Shown piece by piece: positions 36,705 to 45,441 of a stretch of DNA of 64,000 nt. The stretch comes from UBA6136 sp964386975 (GTDB lineage Bacteria; Pseudomonadota; Gammaproteobacteria; Methylococcales; Methylococcaceae), in the NCBI GenBank assembly GCA_964386975.1, contig CAYLUS010000002.1:1-64000 (forward strand). The letters are read 5' to 3'. The notes beneath the pieces are model-generated. The model was not told where the DNA came from. It worked only from the letters and a program-made list of their open reading frames with translations, and did no database searches. Made by a program: the position numbers and the translations under genes. How positions within the stretch are numbered: position 1 is the first letter of the stretch; each line of letters starts with the position of its first letter.

Positions 36705-36881
36705 CATCAGCCCATCCCCGTAGGATGGCCATTCGCGCTGGAAACACGTCCATCACCTCAGGCCGATCTGCCATTGGAGGCGGCTGCGATTCGACACGCT
36801 TCCCCAAATTTGGCAAAATTACCGGTTTTCCAACGGGTAGCTACCCCAGGACCCCTTCCCTTTTTCAGGACTCAGAACGCC

Positions 36882-37289
36882 ATGAATAAAGCCTCACTCG
36901 ACCTGATCCAACGCTATTATGCGGCCTTTAATGCAGGCGACATGACCACCTTCCTCGACCTTCTGACCGATGATGTTGTTCACGACATCAATCAAGGCCA
37001 TCGCGAAACCGGGAAGGAAGCCTTCAAAGCGTTCATGGGGCGAATGAACACAAACTATAAAGAGCAACTGGTTGATATGGTCATCATGGCCAGTGAGGAC
37101 GGTACACGTGGGGCTGCCGAATTTGTGGTGCTGGGCGAGTACCTCGTCACTGACGAGGGACTGCCTGAGGCCAAGGGGCAGAAGTATCGCCTGCCCGCGG
37201 GTGCCTTTTTCGACCTCCGGGACGGAAAGGTTGCCAGAATCACCAATTACTACAACCTTCAGGACTGGATCGATCAGGTTAGCGCTTAA
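36882..37289 (+). CDS. NTF2/SnoaL-like protein (ketosteroid isomerase-related)
   Basis: A 135-residue single-domain protein of the NTF2-like fold: LIQRYYAAFNAGDMTTFLDLLTDDVVHDINQG at the N-terminus and LPAGAFFDLRDGKVARITNYYNLQDWIDQV at the C-terminus. The start at 36882 (MNKAS) is preferred over a longer reading because the fold begins there. It is the first gene of a tight set with a GNAT protein, a nitrilase-family hydrolase and a citramalate synthase-like enzyme. Function unknown. Confidence 0.82.
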   Translation: MNKASLDLIQRYYAAFNAGDMTTFLDLLTDDVVHDINQGHRETGKEAFKAFMGRMNTNYKEQLVDMVIMASEDGTRGAAEFVVLGEYLVTDEGLPEAKGQKYRLPAGAFFDLRDGKVARITNYYNLQDWIDQVSA

Positions 37290-37318
37290 GCTTCGAGCCT
37301 CCGAACAGAGCCTCTGCC

Positions 37319-37930
37319 ATGCCCAAGGACCTTCAGGTTGTTCGCTTCGCCGGAACCGATCCGAATCTCGCGCCTTACATCAAGGATCTCGCGAGCCTAA
37401 GGATTCGGGTCTTCAGAGACTTTCCCTACCTGTATGACGGGACCGCCGAATACGAGGAAAAGTATCTTCAGACCTACACCCGGTGCGCCGACAGTATCGT
37501 GGTCCTGGTCCTTGATGGAAACCAGGTCGTAGGTGCAACCACCGGCCTGCCAATGGACGCGGAAACCGAGGAGTTTCAAAAACCGTTTTCCGAGCAAGGT
37601 CTGAATCCCTCAAAGATCTTTTATTGCGCTGAATCCGTGATGCTCTCCGAATACCGGGGCAGAGGCATCTACCCGAAGTTTTTTGCTGAGCGGGAGGGAC
37701 ATGCCCTCCGTCTCAACCGATTCGATCTTTGCTGCTTTTGTTGTGTCGAACGCCCACTCGAGCATCCACTACGACCCAAAGACTACACGCCACTGGATTC
37801 AATCTGGAGCAAGTTTGGTTACACAAAGCATCCCGAGCTCAAGACTACCTATGAATGGAAGGATGTGAACGAAGATCAAGAGAGCGCCAAGCCGATGGTG
37901 TTCTGGCTCAAAGAACTCACTCAGAACTAG
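37319..37930 (+). CDS. GNAT family N-acetyltransferase
   Basis: A 203-residue predicted acyl-CoA-dependent transferase. The acetyl-CoA-binding motif is seen as YRGRGIYPKFF near residues 112-122, preceded by a beta strand (FYCAESVML). The family is broad and the substrate is not predictable. It lies 29 bases after the NTF2-like gene and 3 bases before the nitrilase-family gene, so the three are probably translated from one mRNA and may act on one substrate. Confidence 0.82.
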   Translation: MPKDLQVVRFAGTDPNLAPYIKDLASLRIRVFRDFPYLYDGTAEYEEKYLQTYTRCADSIVVLVLDGNQVVGATTGLPMDAETEEFQKPFSEQGLNPSKIFYCAESVMLSEYRGRGIYPKFFAEREGHALRLNRFDLCCFCCVERPLEHPLRPKDYTPLDSIWSKFGYTKHPELKTTYEWKDVNEDQESAKPMVFWLKELTQN

Positions 37931-37933
37931 TGC

Positions 37934-38812
37934 ATGACAACCCCCATCAAAATTGCTACGGCCCAATATGACATCGGCAAACTCGATGACTGGACCCATT
38001 ACGAGGCCAAGATTGGGCGCTGGATTGATGAGGCAGTTGGACACAATGCCAAGCTGCTTGTCTTCCCCGAATATTTCAGCATGGAACTGGCCTCCTTGTT
38101 TCCCGAATCGGTCTACCGTTCGCTATCAGGACAGCTTGAAGCGCTTCAGGATCTCTTGCCCGACTTTCTTGCCCTGTTTAAAAAGGCCGCAGGGACACAT
38201 GCCGTCACCATTGTGGCGGGCACTTTCCCGGTCCGGGAAAACAACAACACCTATCGTAATCGCGCCCATGTGATTCATGCCGATGGTCGGGTTGAGCATC
38301 AGGATAAAGTTCTGATGACCCGTTTTGAAAATGAGCAATGGTTCATTCATGCCGGTGATCATCTCAAGACCTTCGAGACCGATATCGGACGGATCGGAAT
38401 CAATGTCTGCTATGACAGCGAATTCCCGTTACTGGCTCGACAACAGGCAGAGGCTGGAGCCAACATCATCGTGGTGCCATCCTGCACCGACACGCTTGCC
38501 GGCTATTGGCGGGTTCGTATTGGCTGCCAGGCCAGAGCGCTGGAAAATCAGTGCTATGTCATTCAGTCACCGACGGTCGGTCTTGCGCCTTGGTCTGAGG
38601 CCGTTGATGTCAATATCGGTGCTGCAGCGGTCTACACCCCCGTAGACTATGGCTATCCAGACAATGGTGTTCTCGCGATCGGCGAACTCAATCAAACTCA
38701 ATGGGTGTTTGCCGAGATTGACCCAGCCTCCGTCAGCCAGATTCGAAACACGGGTCAGGTCTTCAATTACAGGGACTGGCCATTGCACCTCCGCCCGTTA
38801 AGCCAAGGGTAA
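37934..38812 (+). CDS. Carbon-nitrogen hydrolase (nitrilase superfamily)
   Basis: Predicted cytoplasmic amidase-type hydrolase of 292 residues. The catalytic Glu46 (FPEYFS), Lys125 (EHQDKVLMTR) and Cys159 (INVCYDSEFP) triad is complete. The presence of an active triad shows that it is a hydrolase of amide-like C-N bonds, but the substrate (amide, N-carbamoyl compound, omega-amide) is not evident. Tightly packed between a GNAT gene (3-base gap) and the citramalate synthase-like gene (4-base gap). Confidence 0.88.
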   Translation: MTTPIKIATAQYDIGKLDDWTHYEAKIGRWIDEAVGHNAKLLVFPEYFSMELASLFPESVYRSLSGQLEALQDLLPDFLALFKKAAGTHAVTIVAGTFPVRENNNTYRNRAHVIHADGRVEHQDKVLMTRFENEQWFIHAGDHLKTFETDIGRIGINVCYDSEFPLLARQQAEAGANIIVVPSCTDTLAGYWRVRIGCQARALENQCYVIQSPTVGLAPWSEAVDVNIGAAAVYTPVDYGYPDNGVLAIGELNQTQWVFAEIDPASVSQIRNTGQVFNYRDWPLHLRPLSQG

Positions 38813-38816
38813 ACCC

Positions 38817-40424
38817 ATGCCAGCCGCTGCCAATCGCTTGATTCAGATCTTCGATACCACACTCCGTGACGGAAGTCAGACGGCCGGAGTCAATTTTTCC
38901 GTCGAGGACAAGGTTCGTATTGCGGAGAAACTGGCCGACTTTGAGATCGGCTGGGTCGAGGGTGGCTGGCCTGGCGCCAGCCCCAAAGACAGCGAATTTT
39001 TCCTGCAGATGCGGAAGCGTCAATGGAAAAAAACCCAATTGGTCGCCTTTGGAAGTACGTCACGACCCGGAAAGCGTGCCGATGAAGACGTGGGTCTTCG
39101 TCATTTAATCGACAGTGGCGCCGATGCAGCATGTGTTTTCGGCAAAGCGTGGGATCTGCATGCCACCAAGGCCCTTGGCATCGCGCTCATGGAGAATCTT
39201 GATCTGGTCAGAGATACCATTGCATTCCTCAAGGAGAATCTGGCTACCGTCTTTTTTGATGCAGAGCACTTTTTCGATGGCTACAGGGACAATCGCCAGT
39301 ATGCGTTCGACGTGCTCAGGGCCGCACTTGAGGGGGGGGCCGATGGCATCGTGCTTTGCGACACCAACGGCGGCAACATTCCCTCTGATGTCGGCGCTGC
39401 CGTCACTGCGGTGGCGCGCCAGTTCCCCGAAACCCTGGTCGGAATCCACGCGCACAACGATTGCGAACTCGCCGTTGCCAATTCGGTGTCAGCCGTTCAG
39501 GCCGGCGCCCGGATGGTCCAAGGAACGATGAACGGCATCGGCGAGCGGTGTGGCAACGCGAATCTCATCTCCATCATTCCCATCCTCGAAATCAAGATGG
39601 GCCTTGATTGCGGGATCAGTCCCGAGCATTTGCGTCAGTTAAGCTCGCTTTCTCGTTTCGTAAATGAGATGGCGAATGCGATGCCATGGCACCAACAACC
39701 CTTTGTCGGACTGAACGCCTTTGCCCATAAAGGGGGAATCCATGCATCGGCGGTCGGCAAGGACTCAAGGCTTTATGAGCACATCGCGCCGGAAGTCGTG
39801 GGTAATGAGCGGATCATCGTGATTTCGGATCAAGCGGGCAAAAGTTCGGTCCAGCTCAAAATGAAGGAGATGGGCCTGGCTGAGGACTTCAACCCCACCG
39901 ACCCAGCCGTCAGAAAGGCGATCAATCAGGTGAAGGAGCTTGAAAATCGGGGCTTTGCCTATGAGGGCGCCGAGGCCTCCTTTCAGCTGATCCTTCTCAA
40001 GGCGATGGAAAAATTCCAGCCCTACTTTGTGCTTGAATCCTTCAAGGTCGTGGATGAGAAGCAGGATGCTAATGAGGAGCCTGTATCGATCGTGAGCCTC
40101 AGCCTTCGGGTTGGCAAGCAGTCGACCACAACCACCGCCAAGGGTAACGGCCCGGTTAATGCGATGGACAATGCCCTTCGTGATGCCCTGGTCCCTTTTT
40201 ATCCTCAGCTGTCGCAGATGCGTCTTATCGATTTCAAGGTCCGCGTTCTGACCTCAGGTCAGGCAACCCGGGCAACCGTTCGCGTTCTGATTGAGTCAAC
40301 CGACGGCACCCACAAATGGGGCACCGTTGGGGTCTCTCCCAACATGGTGGATGCCAGCCTTCAGGCGCTTCGGGATGCGGTTCAATACAAGCTGCTTCTG
40401 GACAAGACCCCGCCCCACGCGTGA
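38817..40424 (+). CDS. cimA: Citramalate synthase (LeuA-like)
   Basis: Claisen condensing enzyme, expected to make (R)-citramalate from pyruvate and acetyl-CoA, a threonine-independent route to isoleucine. The 535-residue product has the IPMS-family start IFDTTLRDGSQTAG, the metal-site segment GIHAHNDCELAVANS and a C-terminal regulatory domain. The segment WVEGGWPGASPKDSEFF is characteristic of the long CimA type rather than LeuA. Reaction specificity is by family resemblance. It ends the NTF2-GNAT-nitrilase set, 149 bases before pqqA. Confidence 0.85.
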   Translation: MPAAANRLIQIFDTTLRDGSQTAGVNFSVEDKVRIAEKLADFEIGWVEGGWPGASPKDSEFFLQMRKRQWKKTQLVAFGSTSRPGKRADEDVGLRHLIDSGADAACVFGKAWDLHATKALGIALMENLDLVRDTIAFLKENLATVFFDAEHFFDGYRDNRQYAFDVLRAALEGGADGIVLCDTNGGNIPSDVGAAVTAVARQFPETLVGIHAHNDCELAVANSVSAVQAGARMVQGTMNGIGERCGNANLISIIPILEIKMGLDCGISPEHLRQLSSLSRFVNEMANAMPWHQQPFVGLNAFAHKGGIHASAVGKDSRLYEHIAPEVVGNERIIVISDQAGKSSVQLKMKEMGLAEDFNPTDPAVRKAINQVKELENRGFAYEGAEASFQLILLKAMEKFQPYFVLESFKVVDEKQDANEEPVSIVSLSLRVGKQSTTTTAKGNGPVNAMDNALRDALVPFYPQLSQMRLIDFKVRVLTSGQATRATVRVLIESTDGTHKWGTVGVSPNMVDASLQALRDAVQYKLLLDKTPPHA

Positions 40425-40482
40425 ATTTCAGACCGTCGTATCCAGCCGTCATGAATGCTACATCACAACCTGTTCAAGGCTG

Positions 40483-40511
40483 TTGATTTCACAAATACCT
40501 GAACGTATACT
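40483..40511 (+). promoter_or_regulatory. Sigma-70-type promoter for pqqA
   Basis: TTGATT (40483-40488) and TATACT (40506-40511) are spaced by exactly 17 bases, giving a predicted start about 55 bases ahead of pqqA. This is the best promoter match seen in the window. Confidence 0.6.
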
Positions 40512-40573
40512 CTGGCCGAGCTTGAACAAAGCGTGGCCACACTAAACGAACCAACCTTTTGGAGGATAACCCA

Positions 40574-40648
40574 ATGAGATGGGAAAAACCGAGTTACAAC
40601 GACATGCGTTTCGGCTTCGAAGTGACCATGTACATCTACAATCGTTAA
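40574..40648 (+). CDS. pqqA: Coenzyme PQQ precursor peptide PqqA
   Basis: Ribosomally made peptide whose Glu and Tyr side chains are cross-linked to become PQQ. The 24-residue product is missed by length-based gene calling. It contains the required Glu16 and Tyr20 in GFEVTMYIYNR, the canonical PqqA end. A strong GGAGG ribosome site lies 8 bases before the ATG, and a good promoter precedes it. A terminator-like hairpin separates it from pqqB, fitting the need for more PqqA than enzyme. Confidence 0.95.
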   Translation: MRWEKPSYNDMRFGFEVTMYIYNR

Positions 40649-40666
40649 TTTACGGTTTGTAACGGA

Positions 40667-40700
40667 ACGGGGCTCCGCAGAAATGTCGAGCCCCGTTTTT
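40667..40700 (+). terminator. Attenuating hairpin between pqqA and pqqB
   Basis: ACGGGGCTC (40667-40675) pairs with GAGCCCCGT (40688-40696), nine base pairs, followed by TTTT. It lies 18 bases after pqqA and ends 35 bases before pqqB, with no other promoter seen. Partial termination would raise pqqA mRNA over the pqqBCDE message. Confidence 0.75.
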
Positions 40701-40735
40701 GTGTCCAGCGATAAATCTACTTTTCCAAATAAGAC

Positions 40736-41650
40736 ATGATCGTACGCGTGCTTGGCGCGGGGGCCGGTGGTGGCTTTCCGCAGTGGAACTGCAACTGTGC
40801 GAATTGCGCCGGCCTCCGTAAGGGTGCGCTGAACGCAAAACCACGCACTCAATCCTCGATTGCTGTCAGTACCAACGGTGAGCACTGGGTGTTATTCAAT
40901 GCATCGCCCGACATCCGCCAACAACTGGAGCAGTTCACGGCCGCACATCCGCGGCATGGCCTGCGGGATACCGGCATCAAGGCCATCATTCTGATCGACA
41001 GCCAGATCGATCACACCACCGGGCTCCTGATGCTCCGAGAATCAACGCAGCCCCTTGAAATCTATTGCAGCGAGATGGTCAGGCAAGATCTGACGACCGG
41101 TTTTCCGGTTTTCGAAATCCTGGGACATTATTGCGGGGTCCATCATCATCCGGTCCCGCTTGATGGGGCAGCCTTTACAATCAACGGATTCGAGGACCTG
41201 CGTTTTTACAGTCACAGCCTCAAGAGCAAGGCCCCACCCTACTCCCCTCACCGGCATGATCCCCATGATGGCGATAACATCGGGGTCCTGATCGAGCAGA
41301 TTTCAACGGGCAAGACCCTTTACTATGCCCCCGGGCTTGGCGAAATCGAACCCCATGTCCGCGATTCGATGCAGGAAGCAAATTGTGTGTTGGTTGACGG
41401 GACTTTCTGGCAACATGATGAAATGGAGCAAGCCGGCATTTCTTCCAAACGAGCGCTTGAAATGGGTCACCTTCCACAGGAGGGTGAGGGGGGCATGCTC
41501 GAGACCCTGTCGGGGATCAAGAATGCGCGGAAAATCCTGATCCACATCAATAATACCAATCCGATCCTGAACGAGAGCTCCACCGAGCACCTTCAACTTC
41601 GATCGGCCGGTATCGAAGTCGCTACCGATGGACTTGAAATCCAACTCTGA
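40736..41650 (+). CDS. pqqB: PQQ biosynthesis protein PqqB
   Basis: Metallo-beta-lactamase-fold protein that acts as a hydroxylase on the cross-linked Glu-Tyr intermediate. The 304-residue product (308 in K. pneumoniae) opens IVRVLGAGAGGGFPQWNCNCANC, with the structural zinc cysteines 19, 21 and 24. It contains LIDSQIDHTTGLLMLRE and DGTFWQHDEM. Part of the pqqBCDE run with 9-base spacing to pqqC. Confidence 0.96.
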   Translation: MIVRVLGAGAGGGFPQWNCNCANCAGLRKGALNAKPRTQSSIAVSTNGEHWVLFNASPDIRQQLEQFTAAHPRHGLRDTGIKAIILIDSQIDHTTGLLMLRESTQPLEIYCSEMVRQDLTTGFPVFEILGHYCGVHHHPVPLDGAAFTINGFEDLRFYSHSLKSKAPPYSPHRHDPHDGDNIGVLIEQISTGKTLYYAPGLGEIEPHVRDSMQEANCVLVDGTFWQHDEMEQAGISSKRALEMGHLPQEGEGGMLETLSGIKNARKILIHINNTNPILNESSTEHLQLRSAGIEVATDGLEIQL

Positions 41651-41659
41651 GAACGCCCC

Positions 41660-42388
41660 ATGAGTGAATCATTGCCTTGGTCGCGCGATGCCTTTGAGAC
41701 CCAACTGCGGTCTAAAGAGCGCTTCTATCACATCAACCACCCTTTCCAGGTCGAAATGGCCCAGGGGCGTTTGTCCAAAGAGCAAATTCAAGGCTGGGTC
41801 GCGAATCGCTTCTACTACCAGCTCATGATCCCGGTCAAAGATGCCAACATCCTTGCCAATTGCCCGGATCGCGATACCCGCAGGCTCTGGATTCAGAGAA
41901 TCCGAGACCATGATGGGGATGGGACCGAGCCCGGCGGTATTGAAGCATGGACTCGCCTCGGCGAGGCGGTCGGCCTGTCACGCGAGGCACTCTGGTCACA
42001 ACAACATGTGCTACCGGGTGTCCGTTTTGCAGTTGATGCCTATGTGAACTTTGCCCGCAACGCACCTTGGCAAGAGGCGGCTTGCTCTTCGCTAACGGAG
42101 ATGTTCGCCCCCACCATTCACAAGCAAAGGCTCTCGGGATGGCCCGACCACTACCCTTGGATTGATCAAGAAGGCCTCTCCTATTTTCGAAAACGGGTCG
42201 GTCAGGCGAACCGTGATGTCGAGCATGGTCTGGCAATCACGCTCGATTACTTTAGGACCCGAGAACAGCAGGAGCGGGCCTTGCATATCCTGCAATTCAA
42301 ACTGGACGTTCTCTGGTCAATGCTTGACGCCATGTGGCTGGCTTTCATTGACCAGAAACCACCGTATTTCAATATCAAGGAAAACTAG
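41660..42388 (+). CDS. pqqC: Pyrroloquinoline-quinone synthase PqqC
   Basis: Cofactor-free oxidase that performs the final ring closure and eight-electron oxidation to PQQ. The 242-residue product (251 in K. pneumoniae) is all helical as expected, with YHINHPFQVEMAQGRLSKEQIQGWVANRFYYQ and RIRDHDGD, and the C-terminal LDVLWSMLDAMW. It lies between pqqB and pqqD with very short gaps. Confidence 0.97.
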   Translation: MSESLPWSRDAFETQLRSKERFYHINHPFQVEMAQGRLSKEQIQGWVANRFYYQLMIPVKDANILANCPDRDTRRLWIQRIRDHDGDGTEPGGIEAWTRLGEAVGLSREALWSQQHVLPGVRFAVDAYVNFARNAPWQEAACSSLTEMFAPTIHKQRLSGWPDHYPWIDQEGLSYFRKRVGQANRDVEHGLAITLDYFRTREQQERALHILQFKLDVLWSMLDAMWLAFIDQKPPYFNIKEN

Positions 42389-42390
42389 CC

Positions 42391-42663
42391 ATGCTGGACC
42401 CGAACGCACGTCTGGCCTTTTCCCCCATGCATCGGCTTCAGTGGGAGCCCTCGCAAGAGCGGCACGTCATCCTCTATCCCGAAGGCATGGTCGAGTTGAA
42501 CCTTCCGGCGGCCGAAATCCTCAAACTGTGTGATGGAACCCGGACCCTCGATCAAATCGTCGAGGAACTGGAGACCAAATTCGAGACCTCTGGACTGCGT
42601 GATGACATTACCGAGTTAGCGGAGAACGCACTTCAAAATGGCTGGATCCACACCGTATCCTAA
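42391..42663 (+). CDS. pqqD: PQQ peptide chaperone PqqD
   Basis: Binds PqqA and presents it to PqqE; a RiPP recognition element. The 90-residue product has ERHVILYPEGMVELN and CDGTRTLDQIVEEL, typical PqqD segments. It starts two bases after pqqC and its last 26 bases overlap pqqE in another frame, so PqqD and PqqE translation are probably coupled. Confidence 0.95.
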   Translation: MLDPNARLAFSPMHRLQWEPSQERHVILYPEGMVELNLPAAEILKLCDGTRTLDQIVEELETKFETSGLRDDITELAENALQNGWIHTVS

Positions 42664-43771
42664 GGGTTCACCGCGCTGGTTACTGGCGGAACTCACTTAT
42701 CGCTGCCCTTTGCAGTGCCCCTATTGCTCCAACCCCGTCGACTATGCCCATCACACCAAAGAGTTATCGACAGATGAGTGGAAGCGGGTGTTTAGCGAAG
42801 CACGGTCAATGGGTGCGGTTCAGCTCGGACTCTCCGGTGGTGAGCCACTGATCCGAGACGATCTCGACGAACTCATTCGTCACGCCAGGTCCTTAGGCTT
42901 TTATATCAACCTGATCTCCTCCGGCTATGGGCTGACCGAGGAAAAGGTTGCCTCACTCAAGACCGCAGGTCTCGATCACATTCAAATCAGTATTCAGGCA
43001 CCGGAGAAATCGCTCAACGATTTCCTTGCAGGGACCGAAAGCTTCGAACAGAAAAAACGGGTGGCAGGCTTCATCAAGAGCCAAGGCTACCCGATGGTGC
43101 TCTGCGTAGTCATCCATCGTCACAATATCCATCTCATGCGGGAGATTATCGAGATGGCGGTCGCACTCGGTGCCGACTACCTGGAACTGGCCAACACCCA
43201 GTATTACGGCTGGGCGCACCTCAATCGCGACCAACTGCTGCCCAGCAAGGAACAGTTCGAAACAGCCGAAAACATTGCCCAGGCATTGAAGGAAGAGCTC
43301 AAGGGCCGAATGAAGATTTACTACGTCGTGCCTGATTATTATGAGGACCGACCCAAGCCCTGCATGAATGGCTGGGGCACCACATTCTTGACCATCGCTC
43401 CGGATGGACTGGCTCTGCCGTGTCACGAAGCGAGGATGTTGCCAGGGCTAGATTGCCCCAGCGTCAGAGACTACAGTGTGCGCGAGATCTGGGATGAATC
43501 TCCAGCCTTCGGGCACTTCAGGAACTATGACTGGATGCAGGAACCCTGTCGATCGTGCCCTGAAAAGAGCCGCGATTTCGGCGGATGTCGCTGCCAAGCC
43601 TATCTTTTAACGGGTGATATGAACGCCACCGATCCGGTCTGCAGCAAATCTCCCGATCGTGAGCGCGTCGGGGAAGCCATTCGACTTGCTGGTCTTGATC
43701 AGGCTCGCGATGAACCTAAGCCATTGGTTTTCAGAAACTCAAGAAACTCCAAGGCACTTAAAGCGCATTGA
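42638..43771 (+). CDS. pqqE: PqqA peptide cyclase PqqE (radical SAM)
   Basis: Radical SAM/SPASM enzyme that forms the carbon-carbon link between Glu and Tyr of PqqA. The 377-residue product has Cys23-x3-Cys27-x2-Cys30 (CPLQCPYC) and GLSGGEPL. The SPASM domain cysteines follow in the C-terminal part (LPCHEARMLPG, CRSCPEKSRDFGGCRCQA). It begins inside pqqD and is the last pqq gene here; no pqqF/pqqG peptidase follows, since ubiX is convergent. Confidence 0.97.
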   Translation: MAGSTPYPKGSPRWLLAELTYRCPLQCPYCSNPVDYAHHTKELSTDEWKRVFSEARSMGAVQLGLSGGEPLIRDDLDELIRHARSLGFYINLISSGYGLTEEKVASLKTAGLDHIQISIQAPEKSLNDFLAGTESFEQKKRVAGFIKSQGYPMVLCVVIHRHNIHLMREIIEMAVALGADYLELANTQYYGWAHLNRDQLLPSKEQFETAENIAQALKEELKGRMKIYYVVPDYYEDRPKPCMNGWGTTFLTIAPDGLALPCHEARMLPGLDCPSVRDYSVREIWDESPAFGHFRNYDWMQEPCRSCPEKSRDFGGCRCQAYLLTGDMNATDPVCSKSPDRERVGEAIRLAGLDQARDEPKPLVFRNSRNSKALKAH

Positions 43772-43849
43772 GCCAGTGGTTCAATGCCTCACCCATAGCT
43801 GATCGCCTAAAATCGACTAAAACCCCTCCTAAGGTTGTCGCTGGAGGCC

Positions 43850-44434
43850 TCAATTCTTTGCCTGGGCGATGCCCTGCCAAGGCTTTTGAAGGGCGGGGAT
43901 TTCGATACCGACCATACCCAGCACCCGACCCACGGTTTCGTCCACGAGATCCTCAATGCATTTGGGGTGAGAGTAAAAAGCCGGTACGGGAGGGTAAATG
44001 ACGCCTCCCATCTCCGTGACCGAGATCATGTTACGGAGGTGAGCCAGATTCAAGGGTGCCTCCCGAGGCACGATAATCAGGGGTCTTCGCTCCTTGAGAA
44101 CCACATCCGCCGCCCTTGAAATCAAGTTGTCTCCATAGCCATTGGCCACTGCAGACAGGGTCTTCATCGAGCATGGAATGATCAGCATCCCCTCAGTCCT
44201 GAATCCACCGCTGGCAATCGGCGCAGCAATGTCATCGATGGGATGGGTGGCATCGGCCAGTTGTGAGAGATCGGCCTTCTTGATGTCCAGTTCATAATGC
44301 AGATTCAATCGACCGGCCTTTGAGATGACCAGGTGCGTCTCCCAGTCGTCCAACGGCTGAACGACCTCCAGGACCCGCCGGGCATAAATCGCCCCGGTCG
44401 CGCCGGTAATACCGACAATCAAGCGTTTTGCCAC
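43850..44434 (-). CDS. ubiX: Flavin prenyltransferase UbiX
   Basis: Makes prenylated FMN, the cofactor of UbiD-type decarboxylases used in ubiquinone synthesis. The 194-residue product (189 in E. coli) has LIVGITGATGAIYA at the N-terminus, IPCSMKTLSAVANG, and VVLKERRPLIIVPREAPLN, all conserved in UbiX. It overlaps the end of the upstream peptidase gene by 16 bases. Convergent with pqqE. Confidence 0.96.
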   Translation of the reverse strand: MAKRLIVGITGATGAIYARRVLEVVQPLDDWETHLVISKAGRLNLHYELDIKKADLSQLADATHPIDDIAAPIASGGFRTEGMLIIPCSMKTLSAVANGYGDNLISRAADVVLKERRPLIIVPREAPLNLAHLRNMISVTEMGGVIYPPVPAFYSHPKCIEDLVDETVGRVLGMVGIEIPALQKPWQGIAQAKN

Positions 44435-45378
44435 CCACAGTTCTCCATTTGATCTGCCATTTCATTAACCGCATTGATCAGTGCATCAATCATGCTCGCT
44501 CCTTCAGCAATGTGGCCTCCATCCTCCAGTATACGCAAGCGCGCATGGGGAATTAGCGCCTTGAGTGTTGTCGCCGCTTCCAATGGACACACCAGGTCTT
44601 TTCGTCCATGGATCAGGGTCACAGGATAGTTCGGGGAGACAGAAATGCCCTCGAGCACCGCACCCTCGTTAATGAAATATCGATGGTAGGCGTAATGGAG
44701 TTCAATCATTGCCTGACCGACCTTGATGGGGCTGAGATCCGCAGGGTTTACAGATTCAGGAAAAGGAGCGCCCTGGACAACGCAACTTCCCCAATACTCC
44801 CAAGCCGCTGCAACCCGCCGATGGATCGCCTGATCGTGATCGAGCAACAGGCGGTGAATCTCTCCAATCCCAACCGGACTTGATGACCCCAGAAGCGCCA
44901 AAAAGCGTGCCCAGGCATCCGGGTAAATCCGCCTGACGCCCTCAGGTCCTGCATACCAATCAAGGTCACGCTGACGGGCCAGAAAGCTCCCCCGAAGGAT
45001 GAGACCAAGGACACGATCGGGTTCCAGAGTGGCATACAGCAAGCCCAAGGTGGCCCCCCAGGAGCCTCCAAAGACAATCCAGCGCTCAATACCCAGATGC
45101 ATCCGGATAGCGGTCAAATCGGACAGGAGGTGGGGCGTGGTGTTGTTCTTGAGGAGCCCTGTGGGCGTCGAACGTCCGGCACCCCGCTGATCAATCAAGA
45201 CCACTCGAAATCGTTGCGGATTGAAAAAACGGCGATGCTGCGGCCTGCAACCGGCACCAGGTCCACCATGCAAGAAAACGACCGGAATCCCACAGGGATT
45301 ACCGACCTCTTCAACATAAATTCGGTGCCCATCCCTTTCGAGTTGATGGGTCTTGAAGGGGTTAGTTTCGGGATACAT
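44419..45378 (-). CDS. pip: Proline iminopeptidase-like alpha/beta hydrolase
   Basis: Predicted to release N-terminal proline from peptides (S33 family). The 319-residue product has the oxyanion-hole HGGPG at residues 37-41 and the nucleophile elbow GGSWG with Ser106. DQRGAGRS follows the usual strand, and the C-terminal GGHIAEG supplies the catalytic His. Length fits the family. Its 3' end overlaps ubiX. The name rests on close family resemblance; related aminopeptidases share these motifs. Confidence 0.9.
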   Translation of the reverse strand: MYPETNPFKTHQLERDGHRIYVEEVGNPCGIPVVFLHGGPGAGCRPQHRRFFNPQRFRVVLIDQRGAGRSTPTGLLKNNTTPHLLSDLTAIRMHLGIERWIVFGGSWGATLGLLYATLEPDRVLGLILRGSFLARQRDLDWYAGPEGVRRIYPDAWARFLALLGSSSPVGIGEIHRLLLDHDQAIHRRVAAAWEYWGSCVVQGAPFPESVNPADLSPIKVGQAMIELHYAYHRYFINEGAVLEGISVSPNYPVTLIHGRKDLVCPLEAATTLKALIPHARLRILEDGGHIAEGASMIDALINAVNEMADQMENCGWQNA

Positions 45379-45392
45379 TAATCGCAGCGACG

Positions 45393-45417
45393 AAAAAGGG
45401 GCCCGAAGGCCCCTTTT
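45393..45417 (-). terminator. Terminator after the outer-membrane protein gene
   Basis: On the minus strand GGGGCC pairs with GGCCCC around TTCG, flanked by A/T pairs and followed by TTTTT. It lies 25 bases past the stop of the gene at 45442 and ahead of the pip start. Confidence 0.85.
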
Positions 45418-45441
45418 GTGTGACTTTAAGTCGGAATCAAC

